Positions 1 to 8,048 of a stretch of DNA of 64,000 nucleotides are shown here, piece by piece (position 1 is the first letter of the stretch; each line of letters begins with the position of its first letter). A program made the translations under genes and the position numbers. The notes below the pieces were generated by a model. The model searched no databases. It saw only the letters and a list, made by a program, of their open reading frames with translations, and was not told the DNA's origin. This DNA is from Limnobacter parvus (lineage in GTDB: Bacteria; Pseudomonadota; Gammaproteobacteria; Burkholderiales; Burkholderiaceae_B), in assembly GCF_024623725.1 (NCBI RefSeq), contig NZ_JANKHG010000014.1, forward strand, positions 1-64,000, read 5' to 3'.

Positions 1-63
1 GCCAGAACCTGAAAGGTTTTTCTGGGCGGTCAGTGAGGCTACGTTGGTGTTGATTCCTAGCAT
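1..63 (-). CDS. fliC: Flagellin, N-terminal fragment cut by window edge
   Basis: Only the first 21 codons are inside the window. Translated from the ATG at 61-63 on the minus strand they begin MLGINTNVASLTAQKNL, which is the hallmark N-terminal D0 segment of bacterial flagellins (INTNVxSLxAQ). A GGAGA ribosome binding site lies 7 bases upstream of the ATG. Flagellin is secreted through the flagellar type III apparatus and polymerises into the filament. The fragment is too short for any further statement, but the match is very specific to this family. Confidence 0.85.
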   Translation of the reverse strand, partial: MLGINTNVASLTAQKNLSGSG

Positions 64-193
64 TTTAATTCTCCAAGCAATTTAATTTGATTTACCGGGT
101 CAGTCGCCTTCAGTGTCTAGCACTGTCGTGCGCTGCCTTGTAATTCATTAACGCTCGGAAAAAATGATTCTTTAGGGTTGAGGCGAACTTTTT

Positions 194-751
194 TTAATCT
201 TTGCCTTTCAGAAGTTGACTCCATGCCTTCAAAGCCAATAACTGTGCGGCCAGGCTGGATTTGATCTTTTCATCAATCACATTGCCGTCGGCATCAAAGC
301 CTCCCGCAAAAGCGTTGGCAAACACCTCTGGCTTGTTCAAAGGGTGCAAATCAAGGTAGACGCAAACCTGCCGCAAATGATACTGGGCACGCGAAGTACC
401 CATGCCCCCACCCGCGCCGCAAATGGCCACTGCCTTGCCAGACAGCAAGGCGTTGTCTGGGTAACGGGAAGCCCAATCGATCGCATTCTTCAGGGCTGGT
501 GCAATGGAATAGTTGTACTCAGGGCAGGCCAGCAACAAAGCATCGGCTTGCTGCAATTGATCAAAGAAAGCTTGCACAGCCGCAGGCCTTTCACCTAGAT
601 CTGCATTGAAGAAAGGCAGGTCAATCAAATTGGCAAACTGAATTTCCATGCCTTGGGGCAACTGGGCCGATGCAGCCCTCAACAAACCTGTGTTGCAAGA
701 CTTAGCCCGCAAGCTGCCTGAAATTCCCAGTACGCGAATGGTATTGCTCAT
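194..751 (-). CDS. NADPH-dependent FMN reductase family protein
   Basis: A 185-residue protein of the flavodoxin-like NADPH-dependent FMN reductase family (ChrR/YieF/SsuE-like). It has the N-terminal phosphate-binding stretch GISGSLRAKSCNTGLLRA, the CPEYNYSIAPALKNAIDWASR motif (split here as CPEYNYS and PALKNAIDW) seen in quinone and azo reductases of this group, and a GGGMGTSRAQYHLR loop. Members reduce quinones, chromate or azo dyes with FMN in the cytoplasm. A strong AGGAGAG site precedes the ATG. A chromate transporter lies two genes away, but a role in chromate reduction is only suggested by that proximity. It is followed by flagellin on the same strand. Confidence 0.85.
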   Translation of the reverse strand: MSNTIRVLGISGSLRAKSCNTGLLRAASAQLPQGMEIQFANLIDLPFFNADLGERPAAVQAFFDQLQQADALLLACPEYNYSIAPALKNAIDWASRYPDNALLSGKAVAICGAGGGMGTSRAQYHLRQVCVYLDLHPLNKPEVFANAFAGGFDADGNVIDEKIKSSLAAQLLALKAWSQLLKGKD

Positions 752-778
752 TTTGAAACTCTCCTTCCTGAATGGTGA

Positions 779-1189
779 TCAGTCTTTTTTGGGCGGAATG
801 GCATACGTGCCCACAGCATGTGCAACCGGTTCGGGCAAACCTTCTGAAAACACAGACACCTCGCCAATCGCCAGGGTTTTTCCCACCTTGATCAATTTGC
901 ACACACCAATAATGTCGCGGTCCGCCGATGGTTTTCTTAAAAAGTTGATATTCATATTTGTGGTTACAGCCAAAGGCACAATTCCGATTCGTCCCAGTAT
1001 GCCAACGTACAGCGCACAATCTGCCACCAGAAACATGACCGGGCCTGCCACCGTACCACCTGGGCGCAATTCAGCCTCGGTAATTTTGTGGCGAATGGTG
1101 GCTGAATCGCCATCGACGTGTTCAACAGTAATCTTGCTTTGTGGAAATTGCGTGTTGATGAATTCATTCATCATTTCTTTGGTGATCAA
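779..1189 (-). CDS. PaaI-family (hotdog fold) thioesterase
   Basis: About 137 residues with hotdog-fold thioesterase features: the stretch RPGGTVAGPVMFLVADCALY corresponds to the helix carrying the catalytic Asp in the PaaI/YdiI family, followed by TTNMNINFLRKP, the usual central strand. Such enzymes hydrolyse acyl-CoA thioesters. The open frame reaches 1258, which would overlap the start of the chromate transporter gene's 3' end. I prefer the TTG at 1187-1189 because GGAGA sits 6 bases before it; an ATG five codons further (1172-1174) is the alternative. It precedes the FMN reductase by 27 bases, so the two may be co-transcribed. Confidence 0.75.
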   Translation of the reverse strand: MITKEMMNEFINTQFPQSKITVEHVDGDSATIRHKITEAELRPGGTVAGPVMFLVADCALYVGILGRIGIVPLAVTTNMNINFLRKPSADRDIIGVCKLIKVGKTLAIGEVSVFSEGLPEPVAHAVGTYAIPPKKD

Positions 1190-1220
1190 ACCAGGTCTCC
1201 GTTTTTTGGAATTCTTGTGT

Positions 1221-2579
1221 TTACGATAATACAACCCAAAGCAGGCCCAACAGCGCACTTGCCCCCAGTACTTCCATCACACTGCGCTTGAAAACAAACA
1301 ACGCAACAGTGGCTGCAAGCGACAAGGCCGCCGATACCCCGTCGAATTCTCCGGCAAAGCCGTCGGGCCACCACACGTGATAGGCAAAGAACAAAGCCAG
1401 ATTCAGGATAACGCCTACAACCGCAGCAGTAATTGCCAACAGGGGAGCCGTGAATTTCAAATCATCATGCGTGCTTTCTACCAAGGGGCCACCTGCCAGA
1501 ATGAACAGGAATGAGGGCAAGAAAGTAAACCAGGTCACCAAAGCTGCAGCCAGGGCACCAGCCATGAACGCATGTTCGGGTCCAAAGGCGGCTTGCACAT
1601 AGGCACCCACAAAGCCCACGAACGCCACCACCATGATCAGCGGCCCCGGTGTGGTTTCGCCCAATGCCAAACCATCTATCATCTGAGTGGGGGTCAACCA
1701 GCCATAGTGCCCAACCGCCCCTTGGTACACATAGGGCAATACAGCGTAGGCACCACCAAATGTCAGCAACGCCGCCTTGGTGAAAAACCAGCCCATCTGC
1801 GTGAACGTGTTTGCCCAACCCAAACCAGCGGTCAACAAACCCATCGGCACAAGCCACAACAAGGCACCTGCAGCAATAACCTGAGCCAACCGCACTTTGC
1901 GGAACCGGGCATGCTCAGGCGTGGGGGTGTGGTCGTCAATCAAGGCTGCGCCATATGATTTCCGCGCGCTTGAATGTGCCACACTTCCATTGAATTTCTC
2001 AGGGAAAAACTTCCCGCCAACAAAACCGATCAATGCTGCCGAAACCACAATCAGAGGGAAAGGTACATTCAATGCAAAAATAGCCACAAAGGAAGCAGCG
2101 GCGATCGCCCACATCCAGCTGTTCTTCAAAGCCCGCGAGCCAATACGATGTGCCGCGTGCAACACAATGGCAGCCACGGCGGGTTTGATGCCGTAGAAAA
2201 CACCAGCCACTACCGGCACATCGCCATAAGCGATGTAGACCCACGACAGCGCAATCAGAATAAACAGGGAAGGCAAAACAAACAAAACGCCTGCCAGTAC
2301 GCCGCCCCAGGTTCGGTGCATCAGCCAGCCCAGGTAAGTGGCCAACTGTTGAGCCTCTGGCCCGGGCAGTAGCATGCAGTAGTTCAAGGCATGCAAGAAC
2401 CGCTTTTCAGAAATCCATCGCCTGCGCTCAACCAACTCGTCGTGCATGATGGCGATCTGACCAGCCGGGCCACCAAAGCTGATAAAACCCAGCTTCAACC
2501 AGAACCAGAATGCCTGAATCAGACTGACTGGCGCTGGGGCTTGTTCCAGATTACTGTTGTCAAGGCGGGAGGGGTGCAT
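1221..2579 (-). CDS. chrA: Chromate transporter ChrA (two-domain, long form)
   Basis: A 452-residue integral membrane protein with the duplicated CHR architecture. The first half contains FISFGGPAGQIAIMHDELV and LLPGPEAQQLATYLGW, the second half LLTFGGAYAVLPYV and LGETTPGPLIMVVAFVG. These paired FGGxxGxI/PGPxxQ motifs define the chromate ion transporter family, which exports chromate or sulfate-like oxyanions across the inner membrane. Length fits the usual 400-450 residues of long-chain ChrA. The start overlaps the end of the upstream AraC regulator by 20 bases, so the two are probably translated from one message. No ChrB-type sensor is present next to it. Confidence 0.93.
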   Translation of the reverse strand: MHPSRLDNSNLEQAPAPVSLIQAFWFWLKLGFISFGGPAGQIAIMHDELVERRRWISEKRFLHALNYCMLLPGPEAQQLATYLGWLMHRTWGGVLAGVLFVLPSLFILIALSWVYIAYGDVPVVAGVFYGIKPAVAAIVLHAAHRIGSRALKNSWMWAIAAASFVAIFALNVPFPLIVVSAALIGFVGGKFFPEKFNGSVAHSSARKSYGAALIDDHTPTPEHARFRKVRLAQVIAAGALLWLVPMGLLTAGLGWANTFTQMGWFFTKAALLTFGGAYAVLPYVYQGAVGHYGWLTPTQMIDGLALGETTPGPLIMVVAFVGFVGAYVQAAFGPEHAFMAGALAAALVTWFTFLPSFLFILAGGPLVESTHDDLKFTAPLLAITAAVVGVILNLALFFAYHVWWPDGFAGEFDGVSAALSLAATVALFVFKRSVMEVLGASALLGLLWVVLS

Positions 2580-3336
2580 GAAGCGGGGAAGCGGTAAATT
2601 CGGTAAACGATTCTAACTCATGCTCGGTACGAATCTGGATTCCACGACCCAACAATGTGGACGGTGAAATTCCAAACATTTCCTTGAAAGACGCGCTCAA
2701 ATGAGCGGAATCATAGAAGCCAGCCCGCAGCGCAGCCTCAGTGAGCGAGTCGCCGGCCTGCAAGGCCTGCATCACCAGTGCCATTCTTCGCCACAGCCTG
2801 TAGCGACGAAATGGCACGCCAATCTGTTTGGCAAACAATGCTCTGAATCTTGACACTGACAGGCAAGCAATTTCTGCAGCGTCATCGATGGTTTGAAATT
2901 CGTTGGGCGAAGATTCCAGCATCTGCAAAGCGCGGAGAATTCGTGGGCTTGCCTGGGGCTTGGCTTTGATGCCCAATGCGTCTGCAATGGTCTGCAAGTC
3001 AATCCCCGACACACCTGCTTGCACCAAGTATGTTCTGGCCGCCAACACATTACTGTTAGTAAGACCGGACACGTCGTCGCACCTCGGATCGAAATAAACA
3101 AACAACATTCGGCCTCGGCACAGCATGTGGTGAATTGTTTGACTGGGTATCAAAGCCGCCGTGCTTGAGTGCCATTCACCCCAGCCGCTTTTCGGATGCC
3201 AGAAACGCACGTCAAGCGCGCCTTCAAGCGCCAGCGCCACAGTGCAGGCCACATTGAAATGGGGACTCAAATCGAACGCGGGGCCCATATACGCAGCACG
3301 TGCATTGCCAAGAATCAACTTTGGAAGATCAGTCAC
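2560..3336 (-). CDS. AraC-family transcriptional regulator
   Basis: A 258-residue protein with an N-terminal cupin-like ligand-binding part and a C-terminal pair of helix-turn-helix motifs. The latter shows the AraC/XylS pattern: ACLSVSRFRALFAKQIGVPF, then RRYRLWRRMALVMQAL, and the second helix region LTEAALRAGFYDSAHLSASF with the conserved F.MFGISPS tail. The start is a GTG at 3334-3336; no strong ribosome site is visible. It overlaps chrA and probably controls it, but no ligand can be named. Divergent from the small membrane protein at 3407. Confidence 0.85.
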   Translation of the reverse strand: MTDLPKLILGNARAAYMGPAFDLSPHFNVACTVALALEGALDVRFWHPKSGWGEWHSSTAALIPSQTIHHMLCRGRMLFVYFDPRCDDVSGLTNSNVLAARTYLVQAGVSGIDLQTIADALGIKAKPQASPRILRALQMLESSPNEFQTIDDAAEIACLSVSRFRALFAKQIGVPFRRYRLWRRMALVMQALQAGDSLTEAALRAGFYDSAHLSASFKEMFGISPSTLLGRGIQIRTEHELESFTEFTASPLHAPLPP

Positions 3337-3406
3337 TTTTTAAAAGTCAGGCCGATTGAATTGCTTCAATATAAGTGAACTCTAGCCAAAACGAAAAGGT
3401 GTTTCA

Positions 3407-3784
3407 ATGAACTGGATCAGCAATTTAGCCTTGGCAATCGCCGCAATCATTCACTTTTTGCCGGTCAGCGGAATCCTCGGCAAATCGGCACTTCAAAAAT
3501 TATACGGCGTTGGAATTGACGACCCCAATTTATTGATTGCCATGCAACACCGCGCCTTGCTGTTTGGCCTGCTCGGTGTGCTGTTTGTGGTCGCAATTTT
3601 CAAAGCTGATTTGCGGCTACTGGCCATGGGTTTTGGCCTGGTCAGCACAGCTGGTTTTATTGCCATAGCCTGGCAAGTCGGCGATTACAACCCACTGATC
3701 GCCCGCGTGGTCAAAGCCGATGTGATCGTGATTGGTGCCCTACTGATTGGTCTGGGCAATGAAATCTGGCTCACACGCTCGTAA
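3407..3784 (+). CDS. Small four-helix membrane protein, function unknown
   Basis: A 125-residue hydrophobic protein. Four membrane segments can be seen at about residues 3-22, 45-63, 68-88 and 101-120, separated by short polar loops. It has no catalytic motif that I recognise. AAAGGTG precedes the ATG by 7 bases. It stands alone, divergent from the AraC/chrA pair and convergent with the monooxygenase cluster. Proteins of this type are sometimes mislabelled as phosphopantetheine adenylyltransferase in databases; nothing in this sequence supports that activity. Confidence 0.7.
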   Translation: MNWISNLALAIAAIIHFLPVSGILGKSALQKLYGVGIDDPNLLIAMQHRALLFGLLGVLFVVAIFKADLRLLAMGFGLVSTAGFIAIAWQVGDYNPLIARVVKADVIVIGALLIGLGNEIWLTRS

Positions 3785-3820
3785 AAAAGCCCCCAAAGAC
3801 CGTCACGAGTCCTCGGGGGC
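3783..3820 (-). terminator. Rho-independent terminator of the monooxygenase cluster
   Basis: On the minus strand a GCCCCC arm (3815-3820) and a GGGGGC arm (3789-3794) form a stem, with an additional inner GAC/GTC pairing, followed directly by six T residues (plus-strand A run 3783-3788). It lies 28 bases beyond the stop codon of the monooxygenase gene at 3849. Confidence 0.65.
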
Positions 3821-3848
3821 CCCACTACACCCACTCCACTCAATCATG

Positions 3849-5426
3849 TCAGGCCACTACGTCAGCTTTCACCTGCCGGTAGGCCTTCACATCAAACTTG
3901 CCCATTTGCGCGGCATACTGCGTGGCAAAACCGGGGAACATGGTGGCGTTGAATCCATCCTCGGTTAAATACCAGCTTTTGCAACCTGAATTCCAGTTGG
4001 TTTTCGCCAATCGTTTTTGAATATTGGCATTGTGTTTGGCCTGCACATCGGGCTTCACATCCAGCATTTTCAGGTTCGAATCCAGAATGGTCCGAATGCC
4101 CTTCACCGCATAAGCAATTTGCTGTTCCATGTACACCAGCGCGGAATTGTGGCCAGGTCCACTGTTGGGCCCAAACATGATGTATAGGTTCGGGTAGCCA
4201 CTCACATTGATGCTTTTATAAGCTTGCGCACCGCGCTGCCATTCTTTGGCCAGCTCCCTGCCCCCCACACCCAGAACCGGATAGGGTGTACCACTTTTCG
4301 GCACATCAAAACCCGTGGCAAACACAATGCAATCCACACGGTGTTCAATGCCTTCTGAGGTTCGAATACCCTTTTCAACGATGTTGGCGATTGGCCAAGT
4401 AATCAATTCGCAGTTTTCTTTTTGCAAGGCCGGGTAGTAATCGTTGCTCACCAAAATGCGCTTGCAACCCAGTTTGTAGTCGGGTTTCAATTGGCGGCGC
4501 ATCCAAGGGTCGGGCACTTGCGATTTCAAAAAGGCTTGGCCCAAACGTTCGCCAATGCGAGTCACTGGGGAACTCCAGATCACCGCCAGCGCCATGCTTT
4601 CATGCGTCCAGTACAGCGCTTCGCGAATCGCTTTTTGTGTGAAAGGTAATTTCGCAAAAACCTTTTTACTGAACTCCGAAGTTGAAAAATCCGGACGTGG
4701 CATCACCCACGCTGGCGTGCGCTGAAACACCTTCAGCTTGTCTACTTTTTTCACCAACTCAGGAATGATTTGAATGGCACTGGCTCCTGTGCCAACCACC
4801 GCCACACGCTTGCCAGTGAAGTCGTAATCGTGATCCCACTGCGCGCTGTGAATTTTTTTGCCCTTGAAATTCTCGATACCGCGAATTTTTGGGAAGCTGG
4901 CATTGGCCAGAGGACCACTGGCCATGATCACGGTTTTTCCTTTCCACACACGCCCACTGTCGGTGTGAATCATCCAAAGGCCTTGAGTATCGTCCAGCTC
5001 CACACGCGTTACATTTTGCTGGTACTGAATCAGTTTCTCCAAACCAAAATCATTCACCAGGCTGTGTACATAACCCAGAATTTCCTGGCTGCCTGAATAG
5101 CTGCGCGACCAGTTCGGGTTGGGTGCAAATGAAAAGCTGTACAGGTTTGAGGGAATATCACAGGCCGCACCCGGGTACTGGTTGTCACGCCAGGTGCCGC
5201 CCACTTCTGCCGCACGCTCAAGAATGGCCACATTGTGCACACCGGCTTCACGCAGTTTGATCGCAGTTCCCAGCCCCGCAAAACCAGCGCCAATAATCAA
5301 GGTGTCGTACACATGATCACCGCCTTTAGCTGTCTCTTTTTTAGCAGCTGTTCTGCGGCGCACCGTGGTGCGCTCGCCCAAGGTTGCATTCAACGCCTTT
5401 GCAGGCTTTCTTTTTTCATTGGTCAT
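3849..5426 (-). CDS. Type I Baeyer-Villiger-like flavin monooxygenase
   Basis: A 525-residue FAD- and NADPH-dependent monooxygenase. Residues 46-51 form the FAD dinucleotide motif GAGFAG, the fingerprint FxGxxxHxxxWD is complete at residues 187-198 (FKGKKIHSAQWD), and a second nucleotide motif VGTGASA follows at about 211-217. FATGFD near residue 369 is the usual ATG segment. The fingerprint is diagnostic for type I Baeyer-Villiger monooxygenases, which turn ketones into esters or lactones; the substrate cannot be read. An unusual basic, Lys/Arg/Thr-rich N-terminal extension of about 38 residues precedes the Rossmann fold. It is the last gene of a three-gene minus-strand cluster with a di-iron protein and an SDR. 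Confidence 0.9.
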   Translation of the reverse strand: MTNEKRKPAKALNATLGERTTVRRRTAAKKETAKGGDHVYDTLIIGAGFAGLGTAIKLREAGVHNVAILERAAEVGGTWRDNQYPGAACDIPSNLYSFSFAPNPNWSRSYSGSQEILGYVHSLVNDFGLEKLIQYQQNVTRVELDDTQGLWMIHTDSGRVWKGKTVIMASGPLANASFPKIRGIENFKGKKIHSAQWDHDYDFTGKRVAVVGTGASAIQIIPELVKKVDKLKVFQRTPAWVMPRPDFSTSEFSKKVFAKLPFTQKAIREALYWTHESMALAVIWSSPVTRIGERLGQAFLKSQVPDPWMRRQLKPDYKLGCKRILVSNDYYPALQKENCELITWPIANIVEKGIRTSEGIEHRVDCIVFATGFDVPKSGTPYPVLGVGGRELAKEWQRGAQAYKSINVSGYPNLYIMFGPNSGPGHNSALVYMEQQIAYAVKGIRTILDSNLKMLDVKPDVQAKHNANIQKRLAKTNWNSGCKSWYLTEDGFNATMFPGFATQYAAQMGKFDVKAYRQVKADVVA

Positions 5427-5444
5427 TGTGTTGTCTCACCTTGT

Positions 5445-6371
5445 TCAAGCCGTGGTGTGCCAAGTCAATTTATTTACCCAACTTGGCACCTCGGGCAGCC
5501 AGCTTTTTGGAATGTAATTGGATGCCTTCACTGCCGCATCCACAGGTGCATGGTAGAAACGGTTCTTGCGGTTGATCACCCACTTGCCGTGCATGCGCAT
5601 CACCTGGTACCAGGGGTTGCGTCGGCCTTCCGGCGTTTCACCGCCGTACTTTTCAAACTTGACCATGGCTTCATACAGCTTTTCTTCCTTCAAACCCATG
5701 GTCACAATGTTGTCGCGCATGCGGTTCAACAAGGGGAAATACACCGCAACACCCAGCAATAGTTTGGGGTTGATGGCCGTGGCAATTGATTCCAAAGCCA
5801 AGCGGTACATGGGTCCATGACCGAGCATTTCCAGCACATGAAAATCCACGCCCAAATGGCGGGCTTCATCGGCGTTAATTTTTTTGAACACCTCGTGACA
5901 CACCGGGTCTTTCACTTCATCCAGCAGGAATTTGCACAAGGCACCATCCAGCGTTACTTCCAGCATGGGAATTACACTGCCCAGCACGTTCAGGGGCATG
6001 TCATCGCTGTACTTGTCCAGCCATTCAATGGTTAAGCGCAGGTTGATGTTTGGCTCTGGAATCTCGCCCTCTTCCAGCATGCCCCAGCGCTGCATCAAGG
6101 CCAGCTCTGCATTGGCGTGGCGCTGCTCTTCGGCGTGAAACCAGGTGTAGATTTCTTTCAAGGTATCGTTCGGTGCTTTCTTGGCCATGGCTGCAAAACC
6201 ACGCGCACCAATGTGTTCAATCCAGGTCAAGTCAGCCATGAAGGCCTTCAGCTTGGGCCACTGTTCTTCAGTGATCATTTCACGGCCCGGTGCATCCCAG
6301 TCAATATCGGCCAAAGCCCATTGATTTTCCTTGATGCGGCGCAGTGTTTTTTCCAGATCGAGTTGAGGCAT
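5445..6371 (-). CDS. Ferritin-like di-iron oxygenase-type protein
   Basis: A 308-residue all-helical protein with a full set of carboxylate-bridged di-iron ligands: E52 (IEHIGAR), E82 and H85 (HAEEQRH), E138 (MLEVTLD) and E169 and H172 (ADEARH). The two ExxH motifs in separate helices match the ferritin-like/AurF or acyl-ACP desaturase fold. It could oxygenate or dehydrogenate a substrate that the neighbouring monooxygenase and SDR then process. AAGGAG lies 8 bases before the ATG. It sits 18 bases upstream of the monooxygenase gene and 12 bases downstream of the SDR, so an operon is very likely. The exact reaction is unknown. Confidence 0.8.
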   Translation of the reverse strand: MPQLDLEKTLRRIKENQWALADIDWDAPGREMITEEQWPKLKAFMADLTWIEHIGARGFAAMAKKAPNDTLKEIYTWFHAEEQRHANAELALMQRWGMLEEGEIPEPNINLRLTIEWLDKYSDDMPLNVLGSVIPMLEVTLDGALCKFLLDEVKDPVCHEVFKKINADEARHLGVDFHVLEMLGHGPMYRLALESIATAINPKLLLGVAVYFPLLNRMRDNIVTMGLKEEKLYEAMVKFEKYGGETPEGRRNPWYQVMRMHGKWVINRKNRFYHAPVDAAVKASNYIPKSWLPEVPSWVNKLTWHTTA

Positions 6372-6383
6372 TTTGTGTACTCC

Positions 6384-7271
6384 TTAAAAAGCTTTTGCGG
6401 CCACACGGGCCAATAAACCAGCACCGCGCGTGTAGCTGCGGGGCATCAGGCGCTTCATGCGCCAAATCATGCGGGCATCCAACTGGGGCAATACATACAG
6501 CTGCCCCTTGTCCAATGCGTTCAATGTTTCTTTCACCACACCGTCAGCGCTGACGCCTGTCCACTCCATCAGCTTGTTGGCCAGTTGATTGGATGCGGCG
6601 TCAATACGGCCGTCTTTGGTGATATTGGTTTTCACAAAGGTGGGGCACAGCGCTGTTACATTCACGCCAGTGCCTGCCATCTCGGAAGCGAGCGTTTCGG
6701 TCAGTGCCAAAGCACCGGCCTTGGTCACGTTGTAAGCGCTCATCAGTGGCGCAGCGGCAAAGCTGGCTGTAGAGGCCACATTGATGATGCCGCACTTCTG
6801 GGCAGTACCCTTCTTGCGCAAGCGTGGTGCAAACACATGGCAACCATGAATCACACCCCACAGGTTCACGCCAAGGGTCCATTTCCAGTCGTCAATGGTT
6901 GTTTCACCAATCGGTTTTCCACCGGCGCCCACACCTGCGTTATTCACCACCAAATCAATTGCGGTGTCGTTCTCACTCCCCCCGAAAATCTCCTCGGCCT
7001 TCAAGGCGAGCGCCTCAACATCTTTCAGCTTGCTGACGTCGCACTTCACAGCCCAGGCCTGCGGCACAAACACCAGGTCAGGATTCTTCATTTTGCCCGC
7101 CACCATGTCCATAATCAGGTCCACGGTTTCCTGTGCGCGGTCCAGGCTAATATCGGCACACACCACGCGGCCCCCCCTGCGAACAATTTCAAGCGCGAAG
7201 GCTCGGCCTATGCCGCTACCAGCACCGGTGACCACTGTATTGGCCCCCTTGGTAATCTTTTTTCCGAACAT
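6384..7271 (-). CDS. Short-chain dehydrogenase/reductase
   Basis: A 295-residue classical SDR. The cofactor motif TGAGSGIG lies close to the N-terminus, NNAGVGAGG is the structural NAG motif, and the catalytic Ser and YxxxK are in VASTASFAAAPLMSAYNVTKAG. CADIS after the second strand carries an acidic Asp, favouring NAD(H). The frame opens at 7310, but the ATG at 7269-7271 has AGGA 7 bases upstream, whereas the earlier ATG lies inside the palindrome 7305-7322 and lacks a ribosome site. First gene of the operon with the di-iron protein and the Baeyer-Villiger enzyme; divergent from the TetR gene. Confidence 0.88.
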   Translation of the reverse strand: MFGKKITKGANTVVTGAGSGIGRAFALEIVRRGGRVVCADISLDRAQETVDLIMDMVAGKMKNPDLVFVPQAWAVKCDVSKLKDVEALALKAEEIFGGSENDTAIDLVVNNAGVGAGGKPIGETTIDDWKWTLGVNLWGVIHGCHVFAPRLRKKGTAQKCGIINVASTASFAAAPLMSAYNVTKAGALALTETLASEMAGTGVNVTALCPTFVKTNITKDGRIDAASNQLANKLMEWTGVSADGVVKETLNALDKGQLYVLPQLDARMIWRMKRLMPRSYTRGAGLLARVAAKAF

Positions 7272-7304
7272 GTGTGAATCCTGTTGCGCTTGACATAGCG
7301 ACCG

Positions 7305-7322
7305 TGACATTGAACAATGTCA
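7305..7322. promoter_or_regulatory. Perfect 18-bp palindrome, likely TetR operator
   Basis: TGACATTGAACAATGTCA is a perfect inverted repeat with 8-base arms around an AA centre. It lies in the gap between the divergent SDR and TetR genes, where an autoregulating TetR repressor would bind. A second short dyad, CGAAC-GTTT-GTTCG, follows at 7331-7344. Assignment to the TetR protein is inferred from position. Confidence 0.65.
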
Positions 7323-7364
7323 TATTAAAACGAACGTTTGTTCGGATTCAATTCGGATTTTTTC

Positions 7365-7979
7365 ATGACCAGAAAACCCAAACAAAACAGATCTCAAAAC
7401 ACAGTTGAAACCATTGTCCAAGGCGCATTCATAGCACTGGCCAAACACGGTGCAGAAGGTGCAACCACGCGCCAGATCGCAGAATATGCGGGGGTGGGGG
7501 TGGGCTCAATTTACGAGTATTTCGAAAATAAAGAGGCTATTTTCAGCGCCATGGGCCAACGCTTTTCTCGCGAGCTGGTGGGGGTAATTCAGGGGGCAAC
7601 CACAAACGTTGTTCGGCTTTCATTGCGCGATGCAGTGTATGAATTGATCGCTCAAACCGCCGAATTCTTGAAAAAAGACGACGAACTATACCTGCGCTGC
7701 GCGCGTGAATCGGCGCTGATGGAAAAGCATGTGCCTTTTGGTGCCGTGTACCGGGCACTGGCTGACCTGTTTGTTCAACATGCCATTAAACACCCTGAAA
7801 TTTTACGGCTGAACAACCTGCAAACCATGAGCTACATTTTCATCAACAGCGGTATTGCCACCATGATTCGTTATTTGAACCATCCCAATCCCGGTTTTTC
7901 TTTTGATGACCTGGCCAAGGGGCTGGCCGACATGGCCGGGCATTACGTCGAGAAGGAACTGCAAATAATCAACAAATAA
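7365..7979 (+). CDS. TetR-family transcriptional regulator
   Basis: A 204-residue protein from the ATG at 7365. The N-terminal helix-turn-helix region reads RSQNTVETIVQGAFIALAKH, then TTRQIAEYAGVGVGSIYEYF with FENKEAIF, the typical TetR pattern. The C-terminal part is the variable ligand-binding domain. The frame can be extended to a TTG at 7338, but the ATG places the HTH at the usual distance from the N-terminus. Divergent from the SDR/di-iron/monooxygenase cluster and very probably its repressor, responding to a substrate or intermediate of that pathway. Confidence 0.9.
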   Translation: MTRKPKQNRSQNTVETIVQGAFIALAKHGAEGATTRQIAEYAGVGVGSIYEYFENKEAIFSAMGQRFSRELVGVIQGATTNVVRLSLRDAVYELIAQTAEFLKKDDELYLRCARESALMEKHVPFGAVYRALADLFVQHAIKHPEILRLNNLQTMSYIFINSGIATMIRYLNHPNPGFSFDDLAKGLADMAGHYVEKELQIINK

Positions 7980-8048
7980 GCTGCGGAAACAGTCCAAAAG
8001 GAGGATCGTTATTTTTAACTAAATGTTTTACTATCGAAAGTTCGATAC

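Noticed and set aside
64-193. Sigma-28 promoter for flagellin
   Set aside because: A TAAA and a CCGA element are present in the right orientation but their spacing (about 11-12 bases) does not fit the 15-base consensus well.
6585-7293. Long plus-strand frames opposite the SDR gene
   Set aside because: They are His/Ser-rich mirror frames of a well-supported SDR with cofactor and catalytic motifs.
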